DNA of 64,000 nucleotides from Anastatus disparis. Its lineage: Eukaryota; Arthropoda; Insecta; Hymenoptera; Eupelmidae. Positions 48,094 through 58,483 of this stretch are shown here, one piece after another. The stretch covers positions 124,001-188,000 of the forward strand of contig JAFFSR010000308.1 in NCBI GenBank assembly GCA_017163975.1. The letters run 5' to 3'. Numbering within the stretch: position 1 is the first letter of the stretch; each line of letters starts with the position of its first letter. The position numbers were made by a program, and so were the translations under genes. The notes under the pieces were generated by a model, which saw only the letters and a program-made list of their open reading frames with translations, ran no database searches and was not told the DNA's origin.

Positions 48094-48235
48094 TATGGTC
48101 AATGTCCCAATTGCTACTCGCTGTTAGAAATGAACCTATTACTAACCGCTCAATGTTATTTAGATACAAAAAAAAAATTTTAACAATGAACGGCTAGTAA
48201 TAGGTTCGTGAGTAGCAATTGGGACATTGACCATA
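48094..48235. mobile_element. GGTCAATGTCCC MITE, right flank of the NAA30 fragment
   Basis: Begins TATGGTCAATGTCCCAATTG and ends CAATTGGGACATTGACCATA, flanked by TA on both sides. The TIR is about 40 bp, with a longer inner imperfect pair (GAACCTATTACTAACCG / CTAGTAATAGGTTC). A close relative is 60275-60405. Confidence 0.85.
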
Positions 48236-48772
48236 TAAAGTTTAATACACGATAATCACTTATTTTTTTTGTAATTTCTTATTAACAATCTAGAAATTAA
48301 TCGAATATAAATCGCTAGACGATAAAACATCTTTTCTTTCTAATAACGTGAAAATGTTCAATTCGATATTGAAAATCAAGACTGACCTCGATATGGCAGT
48401 CGCGCTCTAGTGCAGTGTTTTGATGTGATGAAATTTAGAGAAAAAAAAATACTGTGAGATACTAAAAATGAAGCAGCTTATAAGATGATGAAACGATCGT
48501 TAAATTATTATGCAAACTTCAAATAAACATGTAAAGTGATAAAAAATTGTCTAATATTTATATATTATATTTAAAAGTGTCATGGAAAAAAGGAAAGAAA
48601 TGTAATGATTTATGGAATTTAAAAATTCCTAATTAACTAGCTGCGCAAAGAAAAAATCAAGAATCGAATGCACCTTCACTGTCTATCTGACGTACACTTT
48701 GTATGATAAATTATGCAAAACACAGATCATAATGTAATTATTAAAAAAATATGTAAAAAATGTTAATACATT
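48236..48772. other. AT-rich spacer
   Basis: Contains a GC-richer patch at 48385-48425 (GACCTCGATATGGCAGTCGC, GCTCTAGTGCAGTG) of unknown nature. No gene or terminal repeat can be supported. Confidence 0.35.
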
Positions 48773-49211
48773 AAAAAAAAATTAATTACATAAACGTTTA
48801 ATACTTAATCAATTATTTCAAAGTAATAATTTTTATAATTATAGAAAAATATAATTTTTTTTAAATAAGAATAATTTACAATATTATAACCAATATTAGG
48901 AAGATGATAGCTTTTTAATTGTTAAAATCAATTATTGTATATTTATTATTATTAAATATTTTCACTAGTTTTAAAAATATGTGCATAACTGCAGTGCTAT
49001 TGTGAAGTTGTTGAAAAATAAAATTCGAACGGAATAGTTTAAAATGATAATTAATTTTTGATATTTTTTTAGAAACAAAATGAAGATTCAGATGTAGCCA
49101 AAGTATTATTACACATTGAAGGGAAAAACAATGTTTATTTATAAATTTTTAAAATAATTTCCTTAGTTAAAAGTTTCAAAGATTTACTCACTTATTAAAA
49201 TTTAAAAATAT
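48773..49211 (+). repeat. Duplicated segment, copy 1 (inverted copy at 58687-59127)
   Basis: About 440 bp nearly identical to the reverse complement of 58687-59127. Shared landmarks are CATAACTGCAGTGCTATTGTG and GAAGATTCAGATGTAGCC. It contains an exon-like frame: TTTTTTTAG, then at 49073 KQNEDSDVAKVLL..IEGKNNVYL, stop TAA at 49142-49144. The frame is open in both copies, with one His-to-Arg change. This suggests a conserved last exon, or a segment carried by a transposon. Its right border coincides with the edge of the large inverted repeat in the other copy. Confidence 0.7.
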
Positions 49212-49229
49212 TCCTTCTTAAAAAAATGA

Positions 49230-49310
49230 TGAGCCGCCATGTTGAAGCATCTAAAGATCGAATCCTGATTGGTCGATATAGAATAGGCGCCAAAAATTAA
49301 ATTTTAAAGG
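49230..49310. promoter_or_regulatory. Possible promoter-like patch
   Basis: A GC-richer stretch, GATGAGCCGCCATGTTGAAG followed by CTGATTGGTCGATATAG and GGCGCC, includes an inverted CCAAT (ATTGG). It lies 500 bp upstream of a possible first coding exon at 49808. Evidence is composition and motif only. Confidence 0.2.
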
Positions 49311-49807
49311 GTTTAGATTTTTTAAATAAATAAAAATTAATTTCTAGGCATTGTTTTTTAAATATAATAGAAGTAACTCAATTAAAATAGAATAAGAATA
49401 TTTTATTTTAAACCAAGCAATATTATTTATGTATATAACCAATGTATAGTTTAATGATAAAATATATATAACTATGAGCACAAGCAAGGTGACTACCTTT
49501 TATTTAAAAATTCCAGTAAAATTGTAAAGACATCAAATAATATAACAATTCAGATAAGTAATTTATTCCTTTATTGCATAAGTATTGCTTAATGCAGGTA
49601 CAATATGTATATATTTTTAATTGTTTTTCATTTAAAAATAAGTATAGTAACAGCAATTAATGAAGGTTTGAGGTTATGAAAGTTTTATTATTCTATATTT
49701 CTATTACTCAGATTAAAAATCATCAAAGTACCAAAAAAAAGTAATATATTTAACTAATGTTTTAAAGATAAATTTGTGCACATTTTAATAAAAAAAATAA
49801 GGTTAGA

Positions 49808-49864
49808 ATGAATCAAGATCAAAATTTACTGATAACAATGGATGATACAATTGACGAACAAACT
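49808..49864 (+). CDS. Possible first coding exon, unrecognised
   Basis: ATG at 49808 begins MNQDQNLLITMDDTIDEQT and is followed directly by a GTATGT donor. I found no matching downstream exon in the window. The last 15 bp of this exon (TTGACGAACAAAC) are repeated at 50487 and 50806 in tandem, there preceded by TTACAG or GACAG. The exon may therefore be a chance frame at the edge of a repeat. Confidence 0.25.
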
Positions 49865-49966
49865 GTATGTCTATTTTTAATGAAAATTTAAAGAATCTAC
49901 TTATACGAGTGTGCTATTTCATAATATACAATACTATTTAGTTAAACTTATTATATTAAATATTAA

Positions 49967-50351
49967 GAGCAGGCCGGATTCGCTGTCCTTGTCTAATTGG
50001 TATTTTTGTTATTTACTCAAGTATTAATCGGTGTATCTGCAAATTGAAGGTTAAGCGCAATAGATATTATTATTACAAATATTTATGCACAAGAAAAAAA
50101 AAATCTATCGCTTTGTTTTTGAGAAAAGTAAGGAACGCGAAAATATTATAAACATAATCTTTTACTTCGGCGTTCCTTACTTTTCTCAAAAACAAATCGG
50201 TAGATTTTTTCTTTCTTGTGCATAGATATTCATAATAATAATATCTATTGCGATCAACCTTTATTTTGAAGATACACCGATTAATACTTGAGTAAATAAC
50301 AAACAACTCAATTGTTACTCGGTCGGTATCAGGTTCTACTCCGGCCTGCTG
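49967..50351. mobile_element. TTAA-flanked hairpin MITE with AGCAGGCCGGA ends
   Basis: The left end is GAGCAGGCCGGA and the right end TCCGGCCTGCTG, flanked by TTAA at 49963-49966 and 50352-50355. It folds almost completely: TATTACTCAAGT.. with ACTTGAGTAAATA, AGAAAAGTAAGGAACGC with GCGTTCCTTACTTTTCT. The loop is AT-rich. The TTAA duplication suggests a piggyBac-type enzyme. Confidence 0.85.
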
Positions 50352-50359
50352 TTAATACA

Positions 50360-51000
50360 TAAATAAATAGAAGTATAAAATGTGTGTTTTCAGTAAATGT
50401 AGTTTGAAAATAATTTGCACACTGATAAAAGTATGACTACGATAGGCAGCTTTGTTATAGATTAACATATAAAATTTGTATTACAGTTGACGAACAAGCT
50501 ATATGTCTATTTTTAATGAAAATTTGAATAATTTACTTATTCATTTTATATAAGTGTGCTATTTTATGATATACGATGAATTAATATTTAATATAATGTA
50601 TTTAACTGAATAGTTTGCTTATACGAGTGAGTTATTTTATTATATACATTACTATTTAACTAAATATTAATACATGAAATTAAAAAATGGAAAAACAATT
50701 TATGTTTTAATGAATAAAGCTTAAAAATAATTAACATACTGATAAAATTATAACTATAGTAAGCATCCTTTTTATATATTTGTATATATAAAATTTGCAT
50801 GACAGTTGACAAACAAGCCATATGACTATATTTTCAATAAAAATTTGAATATTTACTAATATAGGTGTGTTATATTTTATAATATTTAATATAATATATT
50901 TAACTGATTAATTTACTTATACATATGGGTTATTTTATAATATACAGACATAAGCTGAAATAACTAGGGCGCCTATGCACTTTCTACTCAACTGTAGTTA
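50360..51000 (+). repeat. Tandem repeat, period about 319 bp
   Basis: The words TTGACGAACAAGCTATATG (50487) and TTGACAAACAAGCCATATG (50806) start two direct copies. Both continue GACTATA/GTCTATT and TGTGCTATTTTATGATAT-like sequence, and both are preceded by AAAATAATTTGCACACTG or AAAATAATTAACATACTG. A third partial copy precedes the MITE at 49851. Non-coding; the spacing differs when the MITE insertion is removed. Confidence 0.6.
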
Positions 51001-51392
51001 TTTGAGCTATCAGACCTGAGTTTCAGTCTGAAAAAAATCAGATTTAAATGTAATTGATAATTTTTTGTTATTATAATATTAACTAATAAAACTTCTTTTT
51101 AGCTTAAATATACATTAAATAAAAAAGTTTGATCCATGAATAGTTTTAAAAACCCTTATCTGATGCTTAAAATCCTTTTGATTAGTTAAAAACTTGATTT
51201 TGTTTATTTAATATCACTATTTAAAATGAAATAATGTTGTATGTATATCATGTCTTAAGATTTATGAGTTATAAATATATTTTAATACACTTCTACTTTC
51301 TCATAAAGAAAACATTGTATCAATAAAAAAAATTTGTTCTATTTTTTTATTAATTTGTACATATTCAGACTCGTGGAAAAAAGTGGTTTCCA

Positions 51393-51493
51393 CCCTGTTA
51401 AAAAAATCAGGCGAGAAATCACCTGATTTCTTAGGTGATTTATCATGCCAAAATCTCATGTAATGATCTCTCACCTGATTTTTTTTTGTAGGG
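51393..51493. mobile_element. Short-word TIR element W6 (small relative of W4)
   Basis: Begins CCCTGTTAAAAAAATCAGG and ends CCTGATTTTTTTTTGTAGGG, with CA on both flanks. The core has ATCACCTGATTTCTTAGGTG and ATCATGCCAAAATCTCATG, the same as one arm of W4 at 44320. It seems to be a deletion derivative lacking W4's centre. Confidence 0.75.
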
Positions 51494-51499
51494 CAGAAA

Positions 51500-52440
51500 A
51501 TGTCTGTATGTATGTGTGTGTGTATGTGCTCATTACGTCAATTAGATCTCGAAAAGCACTCGACAGATTTCCTTCAAATTTTGCATACAATTTATTTTTT
51601 TGTCTAACTAGTACGGAAGCTAATGAAAACTGGTTTTCTTGGCATAGTTTTAATTTTAGAACAATTTAAAACATTTTTTTCAATTCTAATTTTTAATTTT
51701 TTTTGTATTTTACTTTAAGTACTCGATGGATTTGCTCTAAAATTTGCTTGGAAATTATTTGCGACTACCAAAAGAAAAACTTCTGAAAACTGATGGGTGG
51801 GGCTCGAACATTAGAATGTTTTTTATTTAATTAACATTTATTTAGAAGTTCATATAAATTATGTGCATATCAAGACTGTTCATTTATTCATTTTAGAATT
51901 TTCGTATTTTCAGCGACTGAAGTAACGAAAATAACTAATGCGCGTAAAGCATTTTAGAATATTCACTTTATCGAAATAAGAAGTAGCAAAATAAATGTAC
52001 GTCTAAATTTAGAATAAATTATATCAAGATTTCGAAAGAACTCTAAATATTTTAATCGAATAATTTGAGATTATCACTACTGCTTTTTGAAATCATGAAA
52101 ATTCATTATTACTTTATTCTAAGTTATAGAATACGCTATTCGTAATTGTGGCACTCTAATTAAATATTCATTAAATAAAAAACATTCTAATGTTCGAGCC
52201 CCACCCAAACTGATTTTCTTAGCGTGGTTTTAATTTTAGATAATTTTGTAAAATTTGAAAAAAAAAATTCATTTTTCTTTTATTTTACGTAAATTACTCT
52301 ATAGATTTGCCCCAAAATTCGCATGCAAGTTATCCGCTATTGTCAGAAGAAAAAAATTTTTTAAAACTAATTTTCTTAGCGCAGTTTTAAATTTAGAGCA
52401 TTTTGAAAATTTTGAAAAAATTTTTATTTGAAACCACTTT
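51500..52440 (+). repeat. Three diverged direct repeats split by a MITE
   Basis: Blocks at about 51630, 52215 and 52365 share AACTGRTTTTCTTRGC..GTTTTAATTTTAGA. The first two continue to an ACTCGATGGATTTGC or ACTCTATAGATTTGC block. The first block is interrupted by the 51795 MITE. GTATGTATGTGTGTGTGTATG at 51502 is a short microsatellite. Non-coding. Confidence 0.5.
51795..52206. mobile_element. MITE with 8-bp target duplication (hAT-like)
   Basis: The left end is GGGTGGGGCTCGAACATTAG and the right end CTAATGTTCGAGCCCCACCC. AAACTGAT is duplicated exactly at 51787-51794 and 52207-52214. Excision restores the surrounding repeat (AAACTGAT then TTTCTTAGC). TIRs continue to GAATGTTTTTTATTTAAT. An 8-bp duplication is the hallmark of hAT insertion, though the terminal bases are not the usual CAGGG. 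Confidence 0.85.
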
Positions 52441-52444
52441 TTTT

Positions 52445-52985
52445 GACTCCCGGAGTCTAAATATGTACAAATTAACGAAAAAAATAGAAAAAATTTTTTC
52501 ACCGATACAATAATTTTTCTTTGAGAAAGCAAAATGAAATCAAAATACTCTAACACAATGAGCTCTATGAGAAAGTATTACACCAAAGCACTTGGCAGCG
52601 TTTTTGTAAATGCTTAAGTTCAAATAAATGTAATAGATATATTTATTATTACCTATAATGCGGTTATGAAGTAGCTAAGTAAAGTCATTTATTTAATAGT
52701 CATTAAATATATAAAGATGAAAAAGATGCTTTTGTAATTTTAAATAATGAGGGATTTTTAAACTCTTATTACCAATAATAGTATTTAAAAATTTAATTTA
52801 CTGCAATATTTAATTTAATTTAATGCTATCCAAACTAAAGATGTAACGCATATAATAATTAGTGAAAACAATTTTATATGAATGAGTTGAAACAAAATTT
52901 AATGCAAGTAAAAAATAAAATGTTTTTTTGTGAAAAACTTTTTGATTCTTTATTGCAAAATTTATATTATTTTCATACATTATTT
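52445..52985. other. AT-rich intergenic DNA
   Basis: I see no gene or repeat boundary. The minus-strand open frame at 52299-52556 overlaps the preceding repeat and has no known motif. Confidence 0.35.
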
Positions 52986-52987
52986 TA

Positions 52988-53375
52988 AAACTCGGAAATT
53001 GATAGTGATGAAAATCAATAATGAATCAGATGAAATGTTTCTTCTAGAATATTTAAATTCTTTTAATCCTTCCAGTAAATTACATTTGAGAGAAAAATTT
53101 ATTGTAATGCTTATAAGAAATATAAGTATTAATAAAGGTTCATGCAATAGTGCGAGATTGCAAATTTTAGAATTTTCTAATCATTTATTAAAATGTAAAA
53201 TTTTGACGGGTGGTATAAGATAATATTTTTCCAAACCATAGTAGATTATATTGTGAAAATGAATATTCCTTTTACATTCAAAAGAACGTAATTTTCATGT
53301 GAATTATCTTTTGCTATGACGATTAGTAAATTACGTGGACAAACGTTTGATAATATAATTATTGTTTTAAGGAAC
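52988..53375 (+). pseudogene. PIF1/Helitron-type helicase C-terminal relic
   Basis: The first block, in one frame, reads EYLNSFNPSSKLHLREKFIV then MLIRNISINKGSCNSARLQI.., ending in a stop at 53221. It matches the region of Helitron/PIF1 helicases that normally reads LxLxxGxPIMLLRNLxxxxGLCNGTRL. A second block in another frame (about 53265-53375) has SCELSFAMTISKLRGQTFDN, the conserved FAMTINKSQGQT motif of helicase motif VI. The frameshift and stop codons show decay. No Helitron end (CTRR plus hairpin) was recognised nearby. Confidence 0.7.
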
Positions 53376-53379
53376 TGAA

Positions 53380-54847
53380 CACGGTTAAAAACAATTGTGT
53401 AGTCTGTTAACTTTTATTTTCTGTTACTAAATTGTCTGTTGAAGTAACAAACAAGGATGTGACGATTTAACAGACTTTATGTCAGTTGATTCTGAAAATG
53501 TCCGTAACAAACGACTAAAATAGATAGTCCAGGGGCAAACTACATAAGTCTTGGTCGATCGAGGTCCTCAATTCTACCCAGGTTTTTTTATGTATTTTTG
53601 ACCTGCTGAATCCGAATTTTTTGGGTAGAATGTCTGAAAATGGCGTATTTAATAATTATTAACAATTTTCATAAACAAATTATAGAAATGCACTTAAAAA
53701 AAAAATTTTATCATATTTTTTTAGTTCATTTTGAGTAAAAAAGGTTCTCATGAACATATTGCTAAAATGCACTGAATCGGCAGAAAACAAATTGCAAAGT
53801 TTGAAAAACGCGATTTTTTATAAATACGGTCGCTAACTACTGTAATCTTTAAGTTTATATTTTAACAAACAATTTAAGCTATTGTGAGTTAAAATGAAAT
53901 CAGTAGAAGTTGAGCTATAGGCTGTCAAAGTTTTGAAAAATCGCGTTTTTTCAAACTGCGATTTTTTTTTGCTGATTCAGTTCATTTTAGCAATATGTTC
54001 ATGAGAACCTTTTTTACTCAAAATGACCTAAAAAATATCATAATTTTTTTTTTTTCGAAAAAACGTATCATTATAATTTGTTTATAAAAATTGTTAATAA
54101 TTATTAAAATTATATCATTGTAAATGTCACGAAAGCTATTCATTAGACAGCGAATATCATATTATAAACGAATATAATATTGTATAAGATATAATAAAAA
54201 ACGTTCTTTCTAATATTTCTTGAGTTCTTGTACATTTATTAATTTAAGGAGTCTCATATGTCAGCTATAGTTTGTTGTTCATAAAAATTAAAAGTTTAAA
54301 GAACTCTTCAAAATTTTGATAAAAATTAATTTATACCTAGAAAAAAATTTCTGCAAATTTTCAAGTAGTCTTATCAACTAATTTTTTTATATGTGCTCAC
54401 TCGATGTCCGCGTGTTTTGTATCTCATAGTAGTAAAAAGATAAACTTTAAGTGAGCATAAATAATAAAATCAGTCGATAAGTCTAACTAAAAATTTGCAG
54501 AGATTTTTTTCCAGGTATAAATTAATGTTTTTCAAAATATTGAAGAATTTTTAAACTTTTGATTATTATGAACAACAAACTATAGCAAACTATAGCTAGC
54601 ACATGAGACTCCTTAAACGTGAATTTAAAAAAATAAAACTATATATAAAACGTGTATGTATGTGTACGGAAAACAAGACCAAAAAAAGTTTTAGTACATT
54701 GACAGACAATGTCTGTAATTTATAAGTAAAATTTTAACAGACATTTGTTTGTTAAATCCTTTAAAGACATTTTGTTTGTTAAAGTAACACACATTTTTGT
54801 CTATTAACTGGTTTTAACAGACTTTGTCTTTGATATTTCTAACTGTG
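53380..54847. mobile_element. Short-word TIR element W8 (word AACAGACATTT / TCTGTTAA)
   Basis: The left end CACGGTTAAAAACA resembles the reverse complement of the right end (TTTCTAACTGTG). The end zones contain AGTCTGTTAACTTTT, AATTGTCTGTTGAAG, TAACAGACTTTATG at left and CTGTTAA..TTAACAGACATTTG, AAACATTTTGTTTG at right. The centre holds an inverted pair (53640-53820 with 53935-54105) and a complete TTAA MITE (54248-54612). The terminal bases CAC rather than CCC place it apart from W1-W7. Confidence 0.5.
54248..54612. mobile_element. TTAAGG-type MITE, copy 2 (TTAAGGAGTCTCAT)
   Basis: GGAGTCTCATATGTCAGCTA at the left pairs with TAGCTAGCACATGAGACTCC at the right. TTAA flanks both ends (54244-54247, 54613-54616). 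The arms extend about 110 bp (ATTTTCTGCAAATTTT-type). It shares TTAAGG/CCTTAA borders with 4436-5820 and 57145-57477 but differs beyond that. Confidence 0.75.
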
Positions 54848-54849
54848 AA

Positions 54850-55640
54850 TAAACTAATAGCAGCAGCTGTTTCAATTTTTCTTTATTTCTATAAGAGAAA
54901 AAACGACTTTTCTCCTCTATTTTTTAGAGAGGCCACTTCAGGTGCTAAAACATAAAATTTAATAACAACTGATAACAGTTTCTTAATGATTAAAAATTTC
55001 TAAATTCATCAACAATACATTAAAAAAACATCACCTAAAACAATACATTTTAGGCGTAACAATAAAAATAAAAAATGAAACTTACAAGTATTAAACATGT
55101 GGTATTACATAACTATTTTTGTTTTATAAAAATGTATAATAATAGATATTTCTATTAATAATAAAAATTTACGCAATCTAATATGCGTCGTCATGATCTA
55201 CGTGACATTATGAAGTATAAGTTATTTCAACGAATATAGACGCTGATAGAAGCGTACATGGGAAATTTCTGCCAAAAATGAGTTGGTTCTGTTACCCAGC
55301 TACTTGGGGACGCCATCAAATCCCATGTATTTTTATATCTATATAAATTATATATATAGCACATTTTTCATATGTATAGATATACAAATAATGTTGAAGT
55401 GTTACCCAGGCTTTCAGACGAAAAATGTAACCCAGAAGAATCCTTCTATAAGCGTCTATCTTCTTTGGTTACACAAATCTTTAACATAGGTAATTTAGGT
55501 GAGTTACGTATGTACAAAGTGACTAGCAAGTGTTTTTTTTATGTACTTGGTATTTGATTCAAGATTTTGACTCACATGAATGAATTTGATTTAATTATAT
55601 TTAATCTAATTTAACAATTATTGCGTTTTATTGTAAATAA
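54850..55640. other. AT-rich intergenic DNA
   Basis: Two plus-strand frames (55283-55489, 55372-55557) overlap each other and show no domain. CCCAGCTACTTGGGG near 55297 is a small palindrome. No gene can be supported. Confidence 0.35.
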
Positions 55641-55641
55641 T

Positions 55642-55836
55642 TTATTCTTGAAACCGTTTTATCAAAAAAATTAATTTCTTTTCATATTTTTTAATATGTA
55701 TCATTTCTGATAGCAATCTTTTTTGATAGTTGCATTCAATGTCTAATATGTTTGAGGTTCCTATGTTTGTATCAAAGCTATGGCTAGAATTTTTACAGTG
55801 TGTAACCAACGCAGATTTGTCTCTATTATGTTTCAA
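55642..55836 (-). pseudogene. Penelope-like element C-terminal fragment (GIY-YIG region side)
   Basis: The 64-codon minus-strand frame includes KHNRDKSALVTHCKNSSHSF and then ILDIECNYQKRLLSEMIHI. This pattern (SALxxHxxxxxHxFD, ILDxExNYxKRLxSEMxHIK) is typical of the C-terminal end of Penelope-like retroelement proteins in insects. It is truncated before the usual end and no reverse transcriptase is adjacent, so it is a dead fragment. I rely on recall of the pattern; a profile search would settle it. Confidence 0.55.
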
Positions 55837-56367
55837 ATCACTTATATGTTGTAAATAAAGAAAAATTGAAACAGATACTGCTATTAGTTTATTCAGTTGC
55901 TTAAAAAATTTTAGCTGTTGTTAGCTGTTTAAAAGAATAATATAATTATTGATTGACGAAGAGAAGTTTTTGATCATGGTCAGTTGTATGCTGCGGTATC
56001 TAGAGTTTGATCTTATATCCTACATGCCAAAAAACTAATATAAATATTGAAAATTATGTATGTAAAAAATTATATTAAAAATTTCTTTTAATTTAATTTT
56101 TTTATTTTTTTATGACATATTAAAGGCACTTCGTACTGTTTGATTTTAAGGTTCATAATTTTAGTTTTTATTTAAAATTAATTTTTGATAGATGACCACT
56201 CATCATTTTTTTAAAAACAATAAAATTGCTACTAAAATAATTTCGTTTATTAAAATTACTTATCATGTTTATAGATGTTATTATATTCATAGTTGACCCT
56301 GGAGTATAAATTTGTTGCGCGCTTCGCGCGCATGAATGTAGCTAGTCTATTAAAATTGAAATTAAAG

Positions 56368-56551
56368 CCGGTGAGTGGCTCAGTCGGTATAGAGCGTTGG
56401 ATTTTGTAGTCTCGGGGTTCTGAGTTCAAAATCCGCTCTCGGCAGCCGATTGATAGAAGCACCACTGTACGTTACATGTGCTTTGTTCACAAACACACTT
56501 ACACACTCTGTCACTGATTAGCATTACAAATAATATAAATATAGCGACGTT
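56368..56551 (+). mobile_element. tRNA-derived SINE, copy 2
   Basis: GCCGGTGAGTGGCTCAGTCGG begins a tRNA-like head. The A box is TGGCTCAGTCGG (56376-56387) and the B box GAGTTCAAAATCC (56422-56434), 34 bp apart. Its tail is CCGATTGATAGAAGCACCAC, CGTTACATGTGCTTTG, then GCGACGTT. It is identical to the reverse copy in the other arm and diverged from 6757-6938. Confidence 0.8.
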
Positions 56552-57144
56552 AAAGAAGGAAAAACAATCGAAATCCATAAAAATTGTTTTCTTTTTAACC
56601 ACTATAAGAATCAAGTTGAATCACTTCAATATTTATTTGATATTACTTTTCCATAATCTTCAAAATTAACTTAAAAAATTAATATTAATTTAATGTATAA
56701 TAAAAAAAAATAAATTGAATCAATTAAACAAGAGAAAGTTCTGAAATCATTCAGAAGATAGACAAGTATATATTAATTTGTGGATCGATAAGTACATTTC
56801 ATTTCAAAACTTACTTTCTGCGAAAGTATAAAATAAGACAAGTATGAGTTTGTTTTCCATCTCCTAAAAATGAATTTAAACTTTCATCAAGGGAATGATA
56901 ATCAAAGAATCAAACAAGAGAAAGTTATGAAATCACTCAGAACATAGACAAGTATATAAAAGCAAAACTGAAATATTTTTTCATAAATTAACAATCTCTT
57001 ATTTGATAAATAAAATATTTAATTCAAATAAAGCCAGCTTTATTTATAAAAAAATAACCATAAACATACTTGGCAGCCCCTCTTCTTTATGGTTTAAAAT
57101 GCTGCCATCGCATAATTATTTCCAATGATAAGTTAATCTTTTAA

Positions 57145-57477
57145 GGTAGTTCAATACCAGTTACATCATAAAAAATTCATTTTCTTAAGAATGCTTTCAA
57201 ATTTTTATCACAATTAGGGAACAATATCATTAATAAGTGATGAAAATTTCAAAACGATTCACCGCTTCGAAATTGAGATAGGGAACTTTAAAATTGCAAA
57301 TATGACATGATTTTGTTGAAAATTGTAATTTTGTAGTTCTGTATCTCAATTTAGGAACGGTGAATCATTTTGAAATTTTTACTACTTATTTATAATGTGG
57401 TTTTCAAATTGTGATAAAAATTTGAAAGCATTCTTAAGAAAATGAATTTTTTATGATGTAACTGGTATTGAACTACC
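57145..57477. mobile_element. TTAAGG-type MITE, copy 3 (TTAAGGTAGTTCAAT)
   Basis: GGTAGTTCAATACCAGTTAC at left pairs with GTAACTGGTATTGAACTACC at right. TTAA flanks both (57141-57144, 57478-57481). The arms run about 100 bp (AAATTCATTTTCTTAAGAAT, GCTTTCAAATTTTTATCACA). It lies in the spacer of the 2.3-kb palindrome, so it is either older than the duplication or a later insertion. Confidence 0.8.
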
Positions 57478-58483
57478 TTAATATCAGTTAAAATAATACA
57501 TAAAAAAATTGAGTATGAAATTAGTACTTTTGCTGATACTCTTTTAATTATTATGATATCATATAATTTCAAAATAAATTTTTAGCATGTATTAATAGAC
57601 AAACCCTTCATTTTATAAATCTTTCACAGTATGGTACTACACTTATGAAATTTTATATTACTTTTAATAAAATAGTGCCTTCTATATGTCATTATATTAT
57701 CTTTTTATCATTTTTAATGTAATGGCTAATATGATTTACTATAAATATATGTTTGTAATTAATTAAATGAATAACTACATTATTTACAGCCAAAGGACAT
57801 TGATGCATATAGAACAGCGCAAAACAAAAATTATTATTATTTAATTAAATTATATAATTAAAATTAATAAATTATAAAAATAAATTATCAATCTATTGGA
57901 TCATTGCATAATTATTGGAAATAATTATGGCAGCATTTTAAACCATAAAGAAGAGGGGCTGCCAAGTATGTTTATGGTTATTTTTTTATAAATAAAGCTG
58001 GCTTTATTTGAATTAAATATTTTATTTATCAAATAAGAGATTGTTAATTTATGAAAAAATATTTCAGTTTTGCTTTTATATACTTGTCTATGTTCTGAGT
58101 GATTTCATAACTTTCTCTTGTTTGATTCTTTGATTATCATTCCCTTGATGAAAGTTTAAATTCATTTTTAGGAGATGGAAAACAAACTCATACTTGTCTT
58201 ATTTTATACTTTCGCAGAAAGTAAGTTTTGAAATGAAATGTACTTATCGATCCACAAATTAATATATACTTGTCTATCTTCTGAATGATTTCAGAACTTT
58301 CTCTTGTTTAATTGATTCAATTTATTTTTTTTTATTATACATTAAATTAATATTAATTTTTTAAGTTAATTTTGAAGATTATGGAAAAGTAATATCAAAT
58401 AAATATTGAAGTGATTCAACTTGATTCTTATAGTGGTTAAAAAGAAAACAATTTTTATGGATTTCGATTGTTTTTCCTTCTTT

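Noticed and set aside
56426..56669. Frames on both strands in palindrome arm 1 (repeated at 58366-58609)
   Set aside because: Identical frames in both arms are a consequence of the palindrome. They overlap the SINE and have no protein similarity.
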